Virus record (IMG/VR): IMGVR_UViG_3300042452_000346
Span: 1-38,794 of that record
DNA from: a virus
DNA length: 38,794 nucleotides
Strand: one strand, 5' to 3'
The notes below the pieces were generated by a model that saw nothing but the letters and a program-made list of their open reading frames with translations, made no database searches and was not told the origin of the DNA. The number at the start of each line of letters is the position of its first letter. Position 1 is the first letter of the stretch. The translations under genes were made by a program, and so were the position numbers. Shown here in pieces: positions 8,226 through 16,373 of the stretch.

Positions 8226-9842
8226 ATGCAAGATTTATATAGTGGTTTTAAAAAAGTATCAGAAGATGAGCAAAAAGCGGTTCTTGAGCATGAGAACGGT
8301 CATAAGCTAAGTATTGCAAAATCTGGGCTTTCCAGAAAGCATTTAAAATCACTTTCTAAATTACCATTGCATCAAGCAAAGGGGCCAAAAGACCCGACAG
8401 AGGCTCTAATTGAAGAAGAAATAAATATAGAAGATTCGCCTATTTCTACAAAAATACCTACTGAGGAATTGGTTCAAAGAGAAGTGCCAGGTGAAGAGCC
8501 AATAGTTACAAGCAGAACCATGAGCGGAAAACCTATGCCCCCCACTGTTTTTGATGCCTTTATGGATCCAACGGGACAGGGAAGGCCAGGAAAAGTTTAT
8601 TACGAAGAAAAAAAACAAAAATACGAAGATTTTTTAAAGTCGCAACAAAAACCAAAACAAGAAGTAGCTGCGGCTGAACAGCCAGCCCCAACAGAAGAAG
8701 TAGTACCTACTGAAACTTTAGCTCAGCCGGAAAGCCCTTCAGTATTACAGCAATCCCCTGCTGCCCCGGCTGCCGTACAACAATTTGAACAGCCACAAGC
8801 TCAAATTGCTCCAAACGTTGAAAAGCCAGCTCCTCGTGATTTTCTTGATGTTGCAGCAGATAGCAGTTTGTCGGAAGCACAAAGAATGGAAGGCCTGGTG
8901 CAGCACGATATGCAAATTCAAAGGCAAATGAAAGATGCTGATGATGAATGGCTTAATTTAGTAAAAAATCAAAAAGAATATGACCCAAACAGGATTTATA
9001 ACAACATGGGAACGGGTCAAAAAATTCAGCAAGCAATTGGATTATTGTTAGGGGCAGTAGGAGCAGGATTAACGGGTCAAGAAAATCCTGTCATGTCCGT
9101 TATTAACAAAGAAATTGAAAGAGACATAGAAGCTCAAAAACAAGAAAGAGCTGACAAGTTTAATTTGTATAAGATGCATTTAGCTCGATTGGGAGATGAA
9201 AGAGCCGCAACTTTACAAACTTTAAACAATTTACAAAGCGTCACCAAGGCCAAAATTGACGATTTAATGAATAAACGCGGTATCGGGCCTATGGGACAAA
9301 AAACCTTGCAAGCAGCTAGCCTAGCTTTAGATTCTCAAATGGCTAAAAACAGAGGCGAGATTTCTGCTATGCAGCTACAAAAGCAATATAAGGACAGGCT
9401 TGCTAAAGGACAAATTACAGAGATACCTGACGAGTCAGATCCAAACCTTGCCAAGTCTTACAGAGTTCAAGTTGTAGACCCTCAAGGAAATGTGCAGACC
9501 GTTAAAAGATACGCAAGAAATGATGCAGCCGCAGGAAAAGCACAAGAGCTTTCTAACAAGGTTCAAAGAGCTGAAGAAGCTATTAGAAAAATTGCGCTCT
9601 TTAACAGCGCTGAAGGAAGAGCTGTGTTTGGAGAAGCCAAAGCGATTAAGCAGCAACTTTACACCGAGGCCTTGTCAGCAATGGCAGAATTACAAACTGG
9701 CGGCTCTACAGACAGAAATATTAAAGCAATTAAAGAAGGGGTTCCGGTACCTGGCGCGGTTCAACTAGGTGAGTCTGATGCCAAGGTAAGAGCGGCCCTA
9801 CAAACAATACAGAGCTTTAAGAAAACTTTGGAAAATTACTAA
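8226..9842 (+). CDS. Internal virion / ejection-type protein
   Basis: This encodes 538 residues. The first 60 are basic and amphipathic (VLEHENGHKLSIAKSGLSRKHLKSLSKLP), residues about 130-205 are a Pro/Gln/Glu-rich linker, and residues about 215-460 are long charged helices. A short glycine-rich hydrophobic segment (IGLLLGAVGAGLTG, about residues 272-285) interrupts the helices and may be membrane active. The C-terminal region is helical with an internal repeat of charged residues. It starts 2 nt after the previous stop, and its stop overlaps the next ATG by one base, so the three proteins are probably made in fixed ratio. Its function as the second ejection protein is inferred from context; no homologue was identified. 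Confidence 0.55.
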   Translation: MQDLYSGFKKVSEDEQKAVLEHENGHKLSIAKSGLSRKHLKSLSKLPLHQAKGPKDPTEALIEEEINIEDSPISTKIPTEELVQREVPGEEPIVTSRTMSGKPMPPTVFDAFMDPTGQGRPGKVYYEEKKQKYEDFLKSQQKPKQEVAAAEQPAPTEEVVPTETLAQPESPSVLQQSPAAPAAVQQFEQPQAQIAPNVEKPAPRDFLDVAADSSLSEAQRMEGLVQHDMQIQRQMKDADDEWLNLVKNQKEYDPNRIYNNMGTGQKIQQAIGLLLGAVGAGLTGQENPVMSVINKEIERDIEAQKQERADKFNLYKMHLARLGDERAATLQTLNNLQSVTKAKIDDLMNKRGIGPMGQKTLQAASLALDSQMAKNRGEISAMQLQKQYKDRLAKGQITEIPDESDPNLAKSYRVQVVDPQGNVQTVKRYARNDAAAGKAQELSNKVQRAEEAIRKIALFNSAEGRAVFGEAKAIKQQLYTEALSAMAELQTGGSTDRNIKAIKEGVPVPGAVQLGESDAKVRAALQTIQSFKKTLENY

Positions 9843-12727
9843 TGGCAGAATTAACAAATACCGTTCCGTTGATGGGGCCAAGTGGCCTTTATCAAGCAAG
9901 TCCTGACGAAGTCGGGGTTTTGCTTTCTGCCGGATACAAAAAAGCAACGCCCGAAGAAATAGAATTTTCTACTCCTACTCAAACAGCTTTAGGAGTTGGC
10001 GAAGCAGTCGGTCGAGGTCTGTTAGGCCCAGTTTTTACTGGCGCTGAAAGACTGCTTGGCGCAGAACCAGAAAGAATAAAAGCCAGAGAAGAGATATCAG
10101 TAGGCCCAGGGCTTTCAACTGGTATCGAATTCGGCACCATGCTACTGCCTGGATTTGCCTTATCAAAAGCTGCAAAACTTGCCGAAGCTGGCGCTCAAGT
10201 TCCTAGCCTATTACAAAAAGTTGCAACGGCTAGCAAATTTACAACTGCCGGAGCTGCCGACATTTTAGGAAATGTTGCTGCTAAAGGAGTTGAAGGAAAG
10301 ATAGCAAAACTTGCTCTTAAATACGGAACCGAGGGCGCTCTTTTTAGCGTTCAAGATGACGTAGACCGAATGCTTATTTCTGACGAACCAGAAGATGCAA
10401 TTAAGGCAACCAACGGAGTTATTTTAAATGCCGGATTAAGTTTTTTGACCGGAGCTGGCCTAGGCGCAGGAATTGGAAAAGTATCAGAACTATGGAAAGC
10501 CAAAAACGCTTCTAAGGTTGCCAGAGCACTTGAGCAGTCAAAAATAGATTCTGAAGCCCCTGCCGTTGCAGGACTCGGCACCCCGGTTCCTACGCCCACA
10601 ACTGAAGCCGAAGTTTTAAAAGTTACAGAAGGATTGCCAGAACTAGAAAAAGTTCCTCTTGAGTCAAGGGCAGTCGTAGAAGATGCCGTTACAAGATTAG
10701 GTGACAAATTAAAAGTAAAGCCTCACGAAGGAATGCTTGCTGCCTTAGAAGACCCCGAAGCTAATAGGATTTTAAATACCGTTAGACAAAGGGGAGACAA
10801 ACTTGCTCAAGCTCAAAATACCTGGGAACAATACGTTAAAAAAGATGCCGTAGAGGGAATAAATAACGTTATTACAGCCCTTGGCCCTGCTGCTACTGCT
10901 GATGAAACAAGAAACGGATTAAAAGCCGTACAACTTATAAAAAACAACTACGAAAAAGTTCGTGGCGGTTTAGAAGGATTTTTCGATAAATTTAATAAAG
11001 TACAAACCAACCCAATAGCTTTTATTGGAAGCGTTACCGGAAGACTAGAAGAAGCGATTCCTGGCATAGGGGATTACCTACAATTTGACGGGTTAACCGG
11101 AAAAGTAAAATTAGCTCCTTGGGACGCAACTGCTCCATTTACAAAGAAAACTCACGCCGCTGCAAAAAATATAATAGATGCAATTAACCAAGAAACGCTG
11201 ACCATTGGAAAGCTCAGAAATGCTAGAAAAAATTTAACTCCCTACATTAACTATGTAACCGGAGATGCCGAGACAAATGCGCAAGTAGGAAGATTAAAAA
11301 AGTCCTTAATGGACATGATACAAGACGAAGTCGAAAAAGTTGATTCTTCTTTAAATGTCAGAGAAGCGTTTAAAACTTATGCGATAAATGAAGAAAGTTT
11401 AGAATCTTTAGAAAGAATTTTAGGCGGTAAAATTGGTGGAAAAGGCGTTACCGGAAAAGAAATCGTACCCGAAGATGTAATTAAAAAGATTTTTTCAAAC
11501 AGTGTTACCGTTGCTGATGCCAAAAGAATTTTAGGGGAAAAAGATTTTAATAACATTTTGGCCGACTATTTAATGCAAGCAGTAAAGTCAGTTACAGACC
11601 CAGATAAAAAAACCTTTTCTTCGGCTAGATTTAAAAACTTTTTAGTAAATAAAGCCCCAGAATTAGAAGCTGCGTTTGGAGATAATTTAGGAGCGCTTCA
11701 GGACCTCAAAGATTTCAACGCAATCATGAGAATCATTCCTGATGCTCAAGTTGCTAACCCTTCAAAAACCGCTCCTACATTAATTGAGCTAGCTAAACAA
11801 ATATTTAACGTAAGGCATTTATTTGAACCCGGAGCGGCTGCTACAAAACTGGGGGAAGTTCTTACTTCTCAAGTGTCTAAAGCTAAAACCTCTGCCGAGT
11901 TCAATGCAATCATGCAAGGCGCTGACAAAAAAGGCGGACTTGGATTTTATCGGTTTATTGATAACGCTCAGAAAATAAACGCTACCGCTTTTCAGGCGAT
12001 GCAAGATTACATTCAGCAAGCAGCAAGAGGAGCTTACTTATTACAAAAAGCTGCTAAAAACGTTTTTGAAACGGACAAAGAGCCGACAGTAAAACCAGTC
12101 GATAAAAAGAAATTAGAAAAATTAGACAGAAAAATTAAATCTTTAGAAAACAACATAGACGGTCACTTAGAGCTTGGCGGAGAAATTGGTTACTATATGC
12201 CTCAACATTCAACCGCTCTTGGAATGACTTCAATGAGAGTTTCTAGTTACTTAAATCAAAAAAGACCACAGCCTAAACCTATGGGAGCTTTAAGTAAGCC
12301 GCTTGAGCCAACAGCTGCGGAAATGTCCGATTACTATCGAACGCTTCAGATTGCAGAAAACCCTTCGATTATTTTTACAAAAATCAAAGCAGGGTCTTTA
12401 AATTCTAAAGACGTAAATGATTTGAAAAATATGTATCCAGAGCTTTACGCTCAATTTGCTACAGAAATCACAAATCAAATTGTAGAAGCTCAAACTAAAC
12501 AAAAGACCATTCCGTTTAAAGTTAAAAAGTCGCTTTCTTTATTTGCCGGACAGCCTTTAGATAACACGCTAGCTCCCGAAGCAATTCAGTCGGCGCAAGC
12601 AACTTATCAGCCGCAAGCAGAGCCACAAGCGCAAGAGCTGCCGCAGATGGCTAAAAAGAGTTCAAGAAAGAGTCAGTTACCAAAGCAAACTCAAACTGAT
12701 CAGCAAAGACGCATACTTAAAGAATAA
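9842..12727 (+). CDS. Large internal virion / ejection-type protein
   Basis: This encodes 961 residues, the second-largest protein in the window. The N-terminal region (residues 1-215) holds alternating glycine-rich hydrophobic stretches (ALGVGEAVGRGLLGPVFTGA; TGIEFGTMLLPGFALSKAAK; GVILNAGLSFLTGAGLGAGI) that could form membrane-inserting segments. Residues 270-760 are long charged helices. The C-terminal end is Gln/Pro/Lys-rich (LPQMAKKSSRKSQLPKQTQT). Size, helical content and position as the last gene before the fibre block resemble the giant internal proteins of podoviruses that span the host envelope during DNA entry. No lytic transglycosylase motif was found. The next 60 nt contain a regulatory element rather than a terminator. 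Confidence 0.6.
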   Translation: MAELTNTVPLMGPSGLYQASPDEVGVLLSAGYKKATPEEIEFSTPTQTALGVGEAVGRGLLGPVFTGAERLLGAEPERIKAREEISVGPGLSTGIEFGTMLLPGFALSKAAKLAEAGAQVPSLLQKVATASKFTTAGAADILGNVAAKGVEGKIAKLALKYGTEGALFSVQDDVDRMLISDEPEDAIKATNGVILNAGLSFLTGAGLGAGIGKVSELWKAKNASKVARALEQSKIDSEAPAVAGLGTPVPTPTTEAEVLKVTEGLPELEKVPLESRAVVEDAVTRLGDKLKVKPHEGMLAALEDPEANRILNTVRQRGDKLAQAQNTWEQYVKKDAVEGINNVITALGPAATADETRNGLKAVQLIKNNYEKVRGGLEGFFDKFNKVQTNPIAFIGSVTGRLEEAIPGIGDYLQFDGLTGKVKLAPWDATAPFTKKTHAAAKNIIDAINQETLTIGKLRNARKNLTPYINYVTGDAETNAQVGRLKKSLMDMIQDEVEKVDSSLNVREAFKTYAINEESLESLERILGGKIGGKGVTGKEIVPEDVIKKIFSNSVTVADAKRILGEKDFNNILADYLMQAVKSVTDPDKKTFSSARFKNFLVNKAPELEAAFGDNLGALQDLKDFNAIMRIIPDAQVANPSKTAPTLIELAKQIFNVRHLFEPGAAATKLGEVLTSQVSKAKTSAEFNAIMQGADKKGGLGFYRFIDNAQKINATAFQAMQDYIQQAARGAYLLQKAAKNVFETDKEPTVKPVDKKKLEKLDRKIKSLENNIDGHLELGGEIGYYMPQHSTALGMTSMRVSSYLNQKRPQPKPMGALSKPLEPTAAEMSDYYRTLQIAENPSIIFTKIKAGSLNSKDVNDLKNMYPELYAQFATEITNQIVEAQTKQKTIPFKVKKSLSLFAGQPLDNTLAPEAIQSAQATYQPQAEPQAQELPQMAKKSSRKSQLPKQTQTDQQRRILKE

Positions 12728-12769
12728 AAGCCTTAAATAGACAATCATGTAGTTGCCTCACAAAGGCTT
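12728..12769 (+). promoter_or_regulatory. GCCTT-TAGACAA element with pairing arm
   Basis: AAGCCTT (12728-12734) leads into AAATAGACAA (12735-12744). AAGGCTT (12763-12769) is its exact reverse complement, closing a hairpin with the TAGACAA sequence in the loop. It lies in the gap before the fibre block (next ATG 12791). The same arrangement occurs at 98-191 and 31681-31719. Promoter or RNA element cannot be decided from sequence. Confidence 0.5.
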
Positions 12770-12790
12770 AACCCACAAGGACGGTTTAAG

Positions 12791-13177
12791 ATGAGTTCAC
12801 GCCCACTTTTAAAACCCCAGCAAGTAATGACTGATTTAGTTGCAGACCAAAATCGCACGGGTCTTGTAACTAATATCAATATGGTTTCAATGGTTTCCTA
12901 TAACGTATTTTGGGAAAACAACGTCACCGGAGATTTTTCAGTAGAAGTCTGTAACGATTATGTCGCCCCAATTGGAGTACAAGACTATCAGCTAGATAAC
13001 GGCCATTGGGTACCCCTTACCCTTACGACTCCCGTATCAGCTACAGGGACAGCCGATAGCGCGCTTATAGACGTGGTTTTAACAGCTTCCTGCTATGTCC
13101 GACTTGTTTTCACTGACACAAGCGGAGGAATGGGAAGCGGTGTAATTAACGCTTGGATTGCAGGGAAGGTCGCCTAA
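12791..13177 (+). CDS. Small beta-sandwich virion protein (paralogue of 15648-16010)
   Basis: This encodes 128 residues and is the first gene of the receptor-binding block. The pattern is a helix-poor beta domain: an aromatic strand (VSYNVFWENNVTGDFSVEVCND), a loop leading to a W.PLTL strand, and a final strand pair around YVRLVFTDTSGGMGSGVINAWIAGK. The same order (YSIQAVY...LECSND...W..V.....ITL.G......WARITYT...GDSGVLNATCVTKG) is found in the gene at 15648, so the two are paralogues. Domains of this type are common as small tail or fibre-associated proteins. Its stop overlaps the next start (TAATG). Exact role unknown. Confidence 0.6.
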   Translation: MSSRPLLKPQQVMTDLVADQNRTGLVTNINMVSMVSYNVFWENNVTGDFSVEVCNDYVAPIGVQDYQLDNGHWVPLTLTTPVSATGTADSALIDVVLTASCYVRLVFTDTSGGMGSGVINAWIAGKVA

Positions 13178-15219
13178 TGCCTATTTACTCTAAATATACA
13201 GGCGTAGGTGGAAGCGGCGGAGGCGGTGGAATTCAAAGCATTAATGGCGACTCTACAGCCGCCCAGCTAATTGTTGGCGGAACAGGTATCAGCGTCGCAA
13301 CTGCTGCTGGGACGACTACTGTGACCAATACGGCTCCTATGGCCGCTACTGGCAATTTAACAGAAGCCACTTCTTCGGTTCTTACAATCTCAGGCGGTAC
13401 GGGCGCAGTAATCGGCACCGGAACAACAATTCAAGTCTTGCAATCAAGTAGCATTCAGTCGGGTTATCTAAGTTCTACCGATTGGAGCACTTTTAACGGC
13501 AAACAAAATGCGCTTACTTTTGGAAACTTAACCGAAACCGGAAGCTCTGTTTTAACCATTACCGGGGGCACTGGTGCGGTTATTGGCTCTGGCACGACTA
13601 TTCAAATGTCACAAGCCGGGGCTGGCACCTCTGGTTATTTATCCTCTACTGACTGGAATACTTTTAATAATAAACAGCCGACTGGAAGCTACATAACAGC
13701 TTTGACCGGTGAAGTAACGGCTACCGGTCCTGGAAGCGCTACGGCAACCATTGCTAATCAATCTGGAAATGTTGACAAAGTTTTAGCAACAAACGGAACC
13801 GCTGTAACTTGGCAATATGCGGGTATTGGTTCTGGATTTGCGAGCGGTAACGTAATTTTAGGAAGAGGAAAGCCCACAAGTTTGACGGGGGCCAGTAACT
13901 TGATTCTTTCTCCCGGAGCCGGAGATGCTTTAAGTAGCGGAACAAAAAATATTCTGGCCGGGGAATACGCTGGCGGAAATATTAGCTCGGGTCAGCAAAA
14001 TTGCGTCCTCGGTTACGGAGCAGGTTACTCTTCTGGATTTGCTTATTTAACTACCGGAAATTTTAACGTTTTATTAGGTTCAAGTGCGAGCACTGCAGGA
14101 ACCGGAACCAATGATTGCGTTTCAATTGGCTACTCTGCAGTAGCAGCATTAAACGGAGTTTCTATCGGAAGCGCTGCCGGAAGATACAATACCGGAAGCA
14201 GTAACGTAGCAATCGGATACGGAGCGCTTAAGGGCGTGTCAGGAACTTCTACTGGCGATTTAAACGTATGCGCCGGTTATAATTCAGGCACAGCAATTTT
14301 GTCGGGTTTTGCAAATACCCTAATCGGTTATACCGCAGGAAACACAATTACTGATGGCGTTGGAAATACCCTGATCGGCTATAACTGCCAAGCTGCGAGC
14401 GCGACGACTAACAATGCGTTTGTATTGGGAAGTAACTCTACTGCTGGCGCTGCTTCAATCGCCATGGGTTCTTCTGTAACGGGCGGCCCCTCTTGCGTAA
14501 CTATCGGTCAATCCTCAACTTCTTCTGGCTCAACTGGAAGCATTGTTCTTGGACATTCTTCAAGTGCGGTCAATACAAGTAATGTGTTTTCAGTCGGAAG
14601 CACCGTTCACAATATTCTTACTACCTATTTAGGTCTTGGCGCCGAGCAAATTCTTGCAGCCGGTGATTTTAAAGCTATTAAGCTAATGACTGCTAGAGCT
14701 GCATCGGGAGGCGGTCTTACCAATCTTGACGCTTCCGCTGGCACTTTAAACCTTGCTGGAGCACAAGGCTCTGGTACTGGTATCGGTGGAGATGTTTTAA
14801 TTTCTACGGCTCCTGCTGGCTCTTCTGGAAATACTTTAAATGCTCACGTTGAAAGATTTAGAGTTACGCATGACGGGCTTACAAAGTTTAATTCTGGCTA
14901 CGGTTCTGTAGCTACTGTTTACGGTGTCAGAGCTTGGGTTAAATTCAACGCATCAACTGGAACTCCGACAATCAATGCTTCCGGAAACGTAACTTCTATT
15001 ACTGATAACAATATCGGTAACTTCACAATCAATTTTACAAACGCGATGCCTGATGCAAATTACGCAGTCGCCGGAGCTTGCGGAAGTTACAACGGAGTAA
15101 ACGGCATTCGAGTAGTAACCGCAAACACTGGAAGTCTTGATATTTACACCGTTTATGCTGATGAAACAGTTAGCGGACTTTACGACTTTACTTACAACTC
15201 TGTGACGGTGGTTCGATAA
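13177..15219 (+). CDS. Tail fibre with YadA-head-like repeats and C-terminal knob
   Basis: This encodes 680 residues from ATG 13177, coupled to the previous gene. A Gly-rich N-terminus (GVGGSGGGGGIQSINGD) is followed by two tandem copies, about residues 55-165, of the unit GNLTE..SSVLTI.GGTGAVIG.GTTIQ....SGYLSSTDW.TFN.KQ. Residues 220-440 contain left-handed beta-roll repeats like the heads of trimeric autotransporter adhesins (SNVAIGYGALKG, NTLIGYTAGN, NTLIGYNC). The C-terminal 100 residues (RAWVKFNASTGTPTINASGNV...AMPDANYAVAG) form a knob seen at the tips of other phage fibres. A trimeric receptor-binding fibre is the best reading. The next gene starts one base before the stop ends. Confidence 0.8.
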   Translation: MPIYSKYTGVGGSGGGGGIQSINGDSTAAQLIVGGTGISVATAAGTTTVTNTAPMAATGNLTEATSSVLTISGGTGAVIGTGTTIQVLQSSSIQSGYLSSTDWSTFNGKQNALTFGNLTETGSSVLTITGGTGAVIGSGTTIQMSQAGAGTSGYLSSTDWNTFNNKQPTGSYITALTGEVTATGPGSATATIANQSGNVDKVLATNGTAVTWQYAGIGSGFASGNVILGRGKPTSLTGASNLILSPGAGDALSSGTKNILAGEYAGGNISSGQQNCVLGYGAGYSSGFAYLTTGNFNVLLGSSASTAGTGTNDCVSIGYSAVAALNGVSIGSAAGRYNTGSSNVAIGYGALKGVSGTSTGDLNVCAGYNSGTAILSGFANTLIGYTAGNTITDGVGNTLIGYNCQAASATTNNAFVLGSNSTAGAASIAMGSSVTGGPSCVTIGQSSTSSGSTGSIVLGHSSSAVNTSNVFSVGSTVHNILTTYLGLGAEQILAAGDFKAIKLMTARAASGGGLTNLDASAGTLNLAGAQGSGTGIGGDVLISTAPAGSSGNTLNAHVERFRVTHDGLTKFNSGYGSVATVYGVRAWVKFNASTGTPTINASGNVTSITDNNIGNFTINFTNAMPDANYAVAGACGSYNGVNGIRVVTANTGSLDIYTVYADETVSGLYDFTYNSVTVVR

Positions 15220-15410
15220 TGGAAAAAAGAATTATTTATCCTAAAGATGACGGCGGAGTAGCAATTGTTATTCCCGCTGCCGACTGTGGTTTAACTATCG
15301 AGGAAATTGCAGCAAAGGATGTCCCTCAGGGCAAGCCATTTAAAATTGTAGATGTAAGTGAAATTCCTACAGATAGAACTTTTAGAAACGCTTGGGAGTA
15401 TCAAGAATGA
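15219..15410 (+). CDS. Small fibre-associated protein
   Basis: This encodes 63 residues and overlaps the fibre stop by one base (TAATG). The sequence MEKRIIYPKDDGGVAIVIPA, then EEIAAKDVPQGKPFKIVDVSEIP and a DRTFRNAWEY end matches a small family I have seen directly after phage fibre genes. It may be a fibre chaperone or a small tail component, but its biochemical role is not known to me. The next gene overlaps it by 4 bp, so the pair is co-translated. Confidence 0.6.
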   Translation: MEKRIIYPKDDGGVAIVIPAADCGLTIEEIAAKDVPQGKPFKIVDVSEIPTDRTFRNAWEYQE

Positions 15411-15637
15411 TTGTTGTTAATTTAGAAAAAGCGAGAGTCATTGCCCACGAAAAAAGAAGGGCTGCTAGAGACAAAGAAATGGCTCCTTGGGACGATATTA
15501 TTTCTAAGCAGATACCCGGAAGCGATTTAGAAAACGCAGTAGTTGAGAGACAAAAAATCAGAATTAAATATCAGGATTTACAAGAATTAATGGACGCCGC
15601 TGCAACTGTTGAAGAATTAAAAGAACTTTTACCATAA
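15407..15637 (+). CDS. Small helical protein paired with the fibre-associated protein
   Basis: This encodes 76 residues from ATG 15407, in an ATGA overlap with the previous gene. It is mostly helical and charged: MIVVNLEKARVIAHEKRRAARDKEMAPWDDIISKQIPG is followed by RQKIRIKYQDLQELMDAAATVEELKELLP. The AHEKRRAAR...P.D.I..KQIPG pattern recurs in small proteins beside phage fibre genes, usually next to the family at 15219. A role in fibre folding or attachment is likely but inferred. A longer reading starting at 15392 has no advantage. Confidence 0.6.
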   Translation: MIVVNLEKARVIAHEKRRAARDKEMAPWDDIISKQIPGSDLENAVVERQKIRIKYQDLQELMDAAATVEELKELLP

Positions 15638-15647
15638 GGAAAGCACA

Positions 15648-16010
15648 ATGAGATATTCACAAAACCAAGTAATCACCAATGGGGATATGTCAGCCAATAT
15701 CGTGAGCGAGACTATTCCATTAGATCAAGTTTTCGGTTATAGTATTCAAGCAGTCTACACAACTAGCGGAACACTCGGCGGAGTTCTTCGGCTCGAATGT
15801 TCCAATGATCACACTGAAGATAATGAAAAAAATGTAATTGTACCGGGAACTTGGTCTGTAGTTACTAATAGTGCGATAACACTTACGGGCGCAGGAAATT
15901 TTCTCTGGAACGTTGAAAGCGTGAACTATCTCTGGGCTAGGATTACTTATACCAAAGTCATGGGAGATAGCGGAGTCCTTAACGCAACTTGCGTCACTAA
16001 AGGATTCTAA
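15648..16010 (+). CDS. Small beta-sandwich virion protein (paralogue of 12791-13177)
   Basis: This encodes 120 residues; ATG 15648 follows AAGGAAAG. The strand order and anchor residues match the protein at 12791: a Gln/Tyr strand (FGYSIQAVYTTSGTLGGVLRLECSNDH), a W strand, ITLTGAG, then YLWARITYTKVMGDSGVLNATCVTKGF. A gene duplication within the receptor-binding block explains both. It is followed 2 nt later by a free-standing fibre-tip domain. It probably forms part of a tail appendage; no catalytic residues are seen. Confidence 0.6.
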   Translation: MRYSQNQVITNGDMSANIVSETIPLDQVFGYSIQAVYTTSGTLGGVLRLECSNDHTEDNEKNVIVPGTWSVVTNSAITLTGAGNFLWNVESVNYLWARITYTKVMGDSGVLNATCVTKGF

Positions 16011-16012
16011 TC

Positions 16013-16354
16013 ATGCAATATATTGATTTACCCATTTCAGGTGGGGTTTTTCAATATAACCGCATCTCTGTTTCGTCTAACTACAGCGTTAATACAAGTG
16101 ACAATTACATTGGTTGCGATGCAAGCCTTGGAGCTTTGACTTTACAGCTTCCAAAGGCCAGTTCGCTTAATAGCGGAAGATGCATAGTAATTAAAGATGA
16201 GGGCGGAAGCAGTTCAAATGTCCTCACAAGGGTTTTCGTGGCTCCGCAAGGAACGGACAAGATAGATGGGATTAATTCAACTCTTTCTCTACTTGCTGAT
16301 CACGAATCAATCACGCTCGTCTGCAATGGCGTGGACGAGTGGTTCATCATTTAA
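16013..16354 (+). CDS. Free-standing fibre-tip domain protein
   Basis: This encodes 113 residues that align by eye with the last 100 residues of the long fibre encoded next (16374-18965). Both have the order Y.V..SD(N)YI..., LTLQLPKAS or MTLPSAS, G(R/K)..(V/M)IKD..GSS.SN..., V.APQG or VAAPSGQ, (K/T)(I/L)DG, ES(I/V)..V.NG....WFII, and both end in WFII. The gene is therefore a separate copy of the receptor-binding tip, without the coiled shaft. It may cap another fibre, act as a decoy or be a leftover of tip exchange. ATG follows the previous stop by 2 nt. Confidence 0.65.
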   Translation: MQYIDLPISGGVFQYNRISVSSNYSVNTSDNYIGCDASLGALTLQLPKASSLNSGRCIVIKDEGGSSSNVLTRVFVAPQGTDKIDGINSTLSLLADHESITLVCNGVDEWFII

Positions 16355-16373
16355 AATCCATAAGGAAAATTAA

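Noticed and set aside
10351-10707. 118-residue minus-strand frame in the large ejection-type gene
   Set aside because: Low-complexity shadow of an Ala/Glu-rich plus-strand gene.
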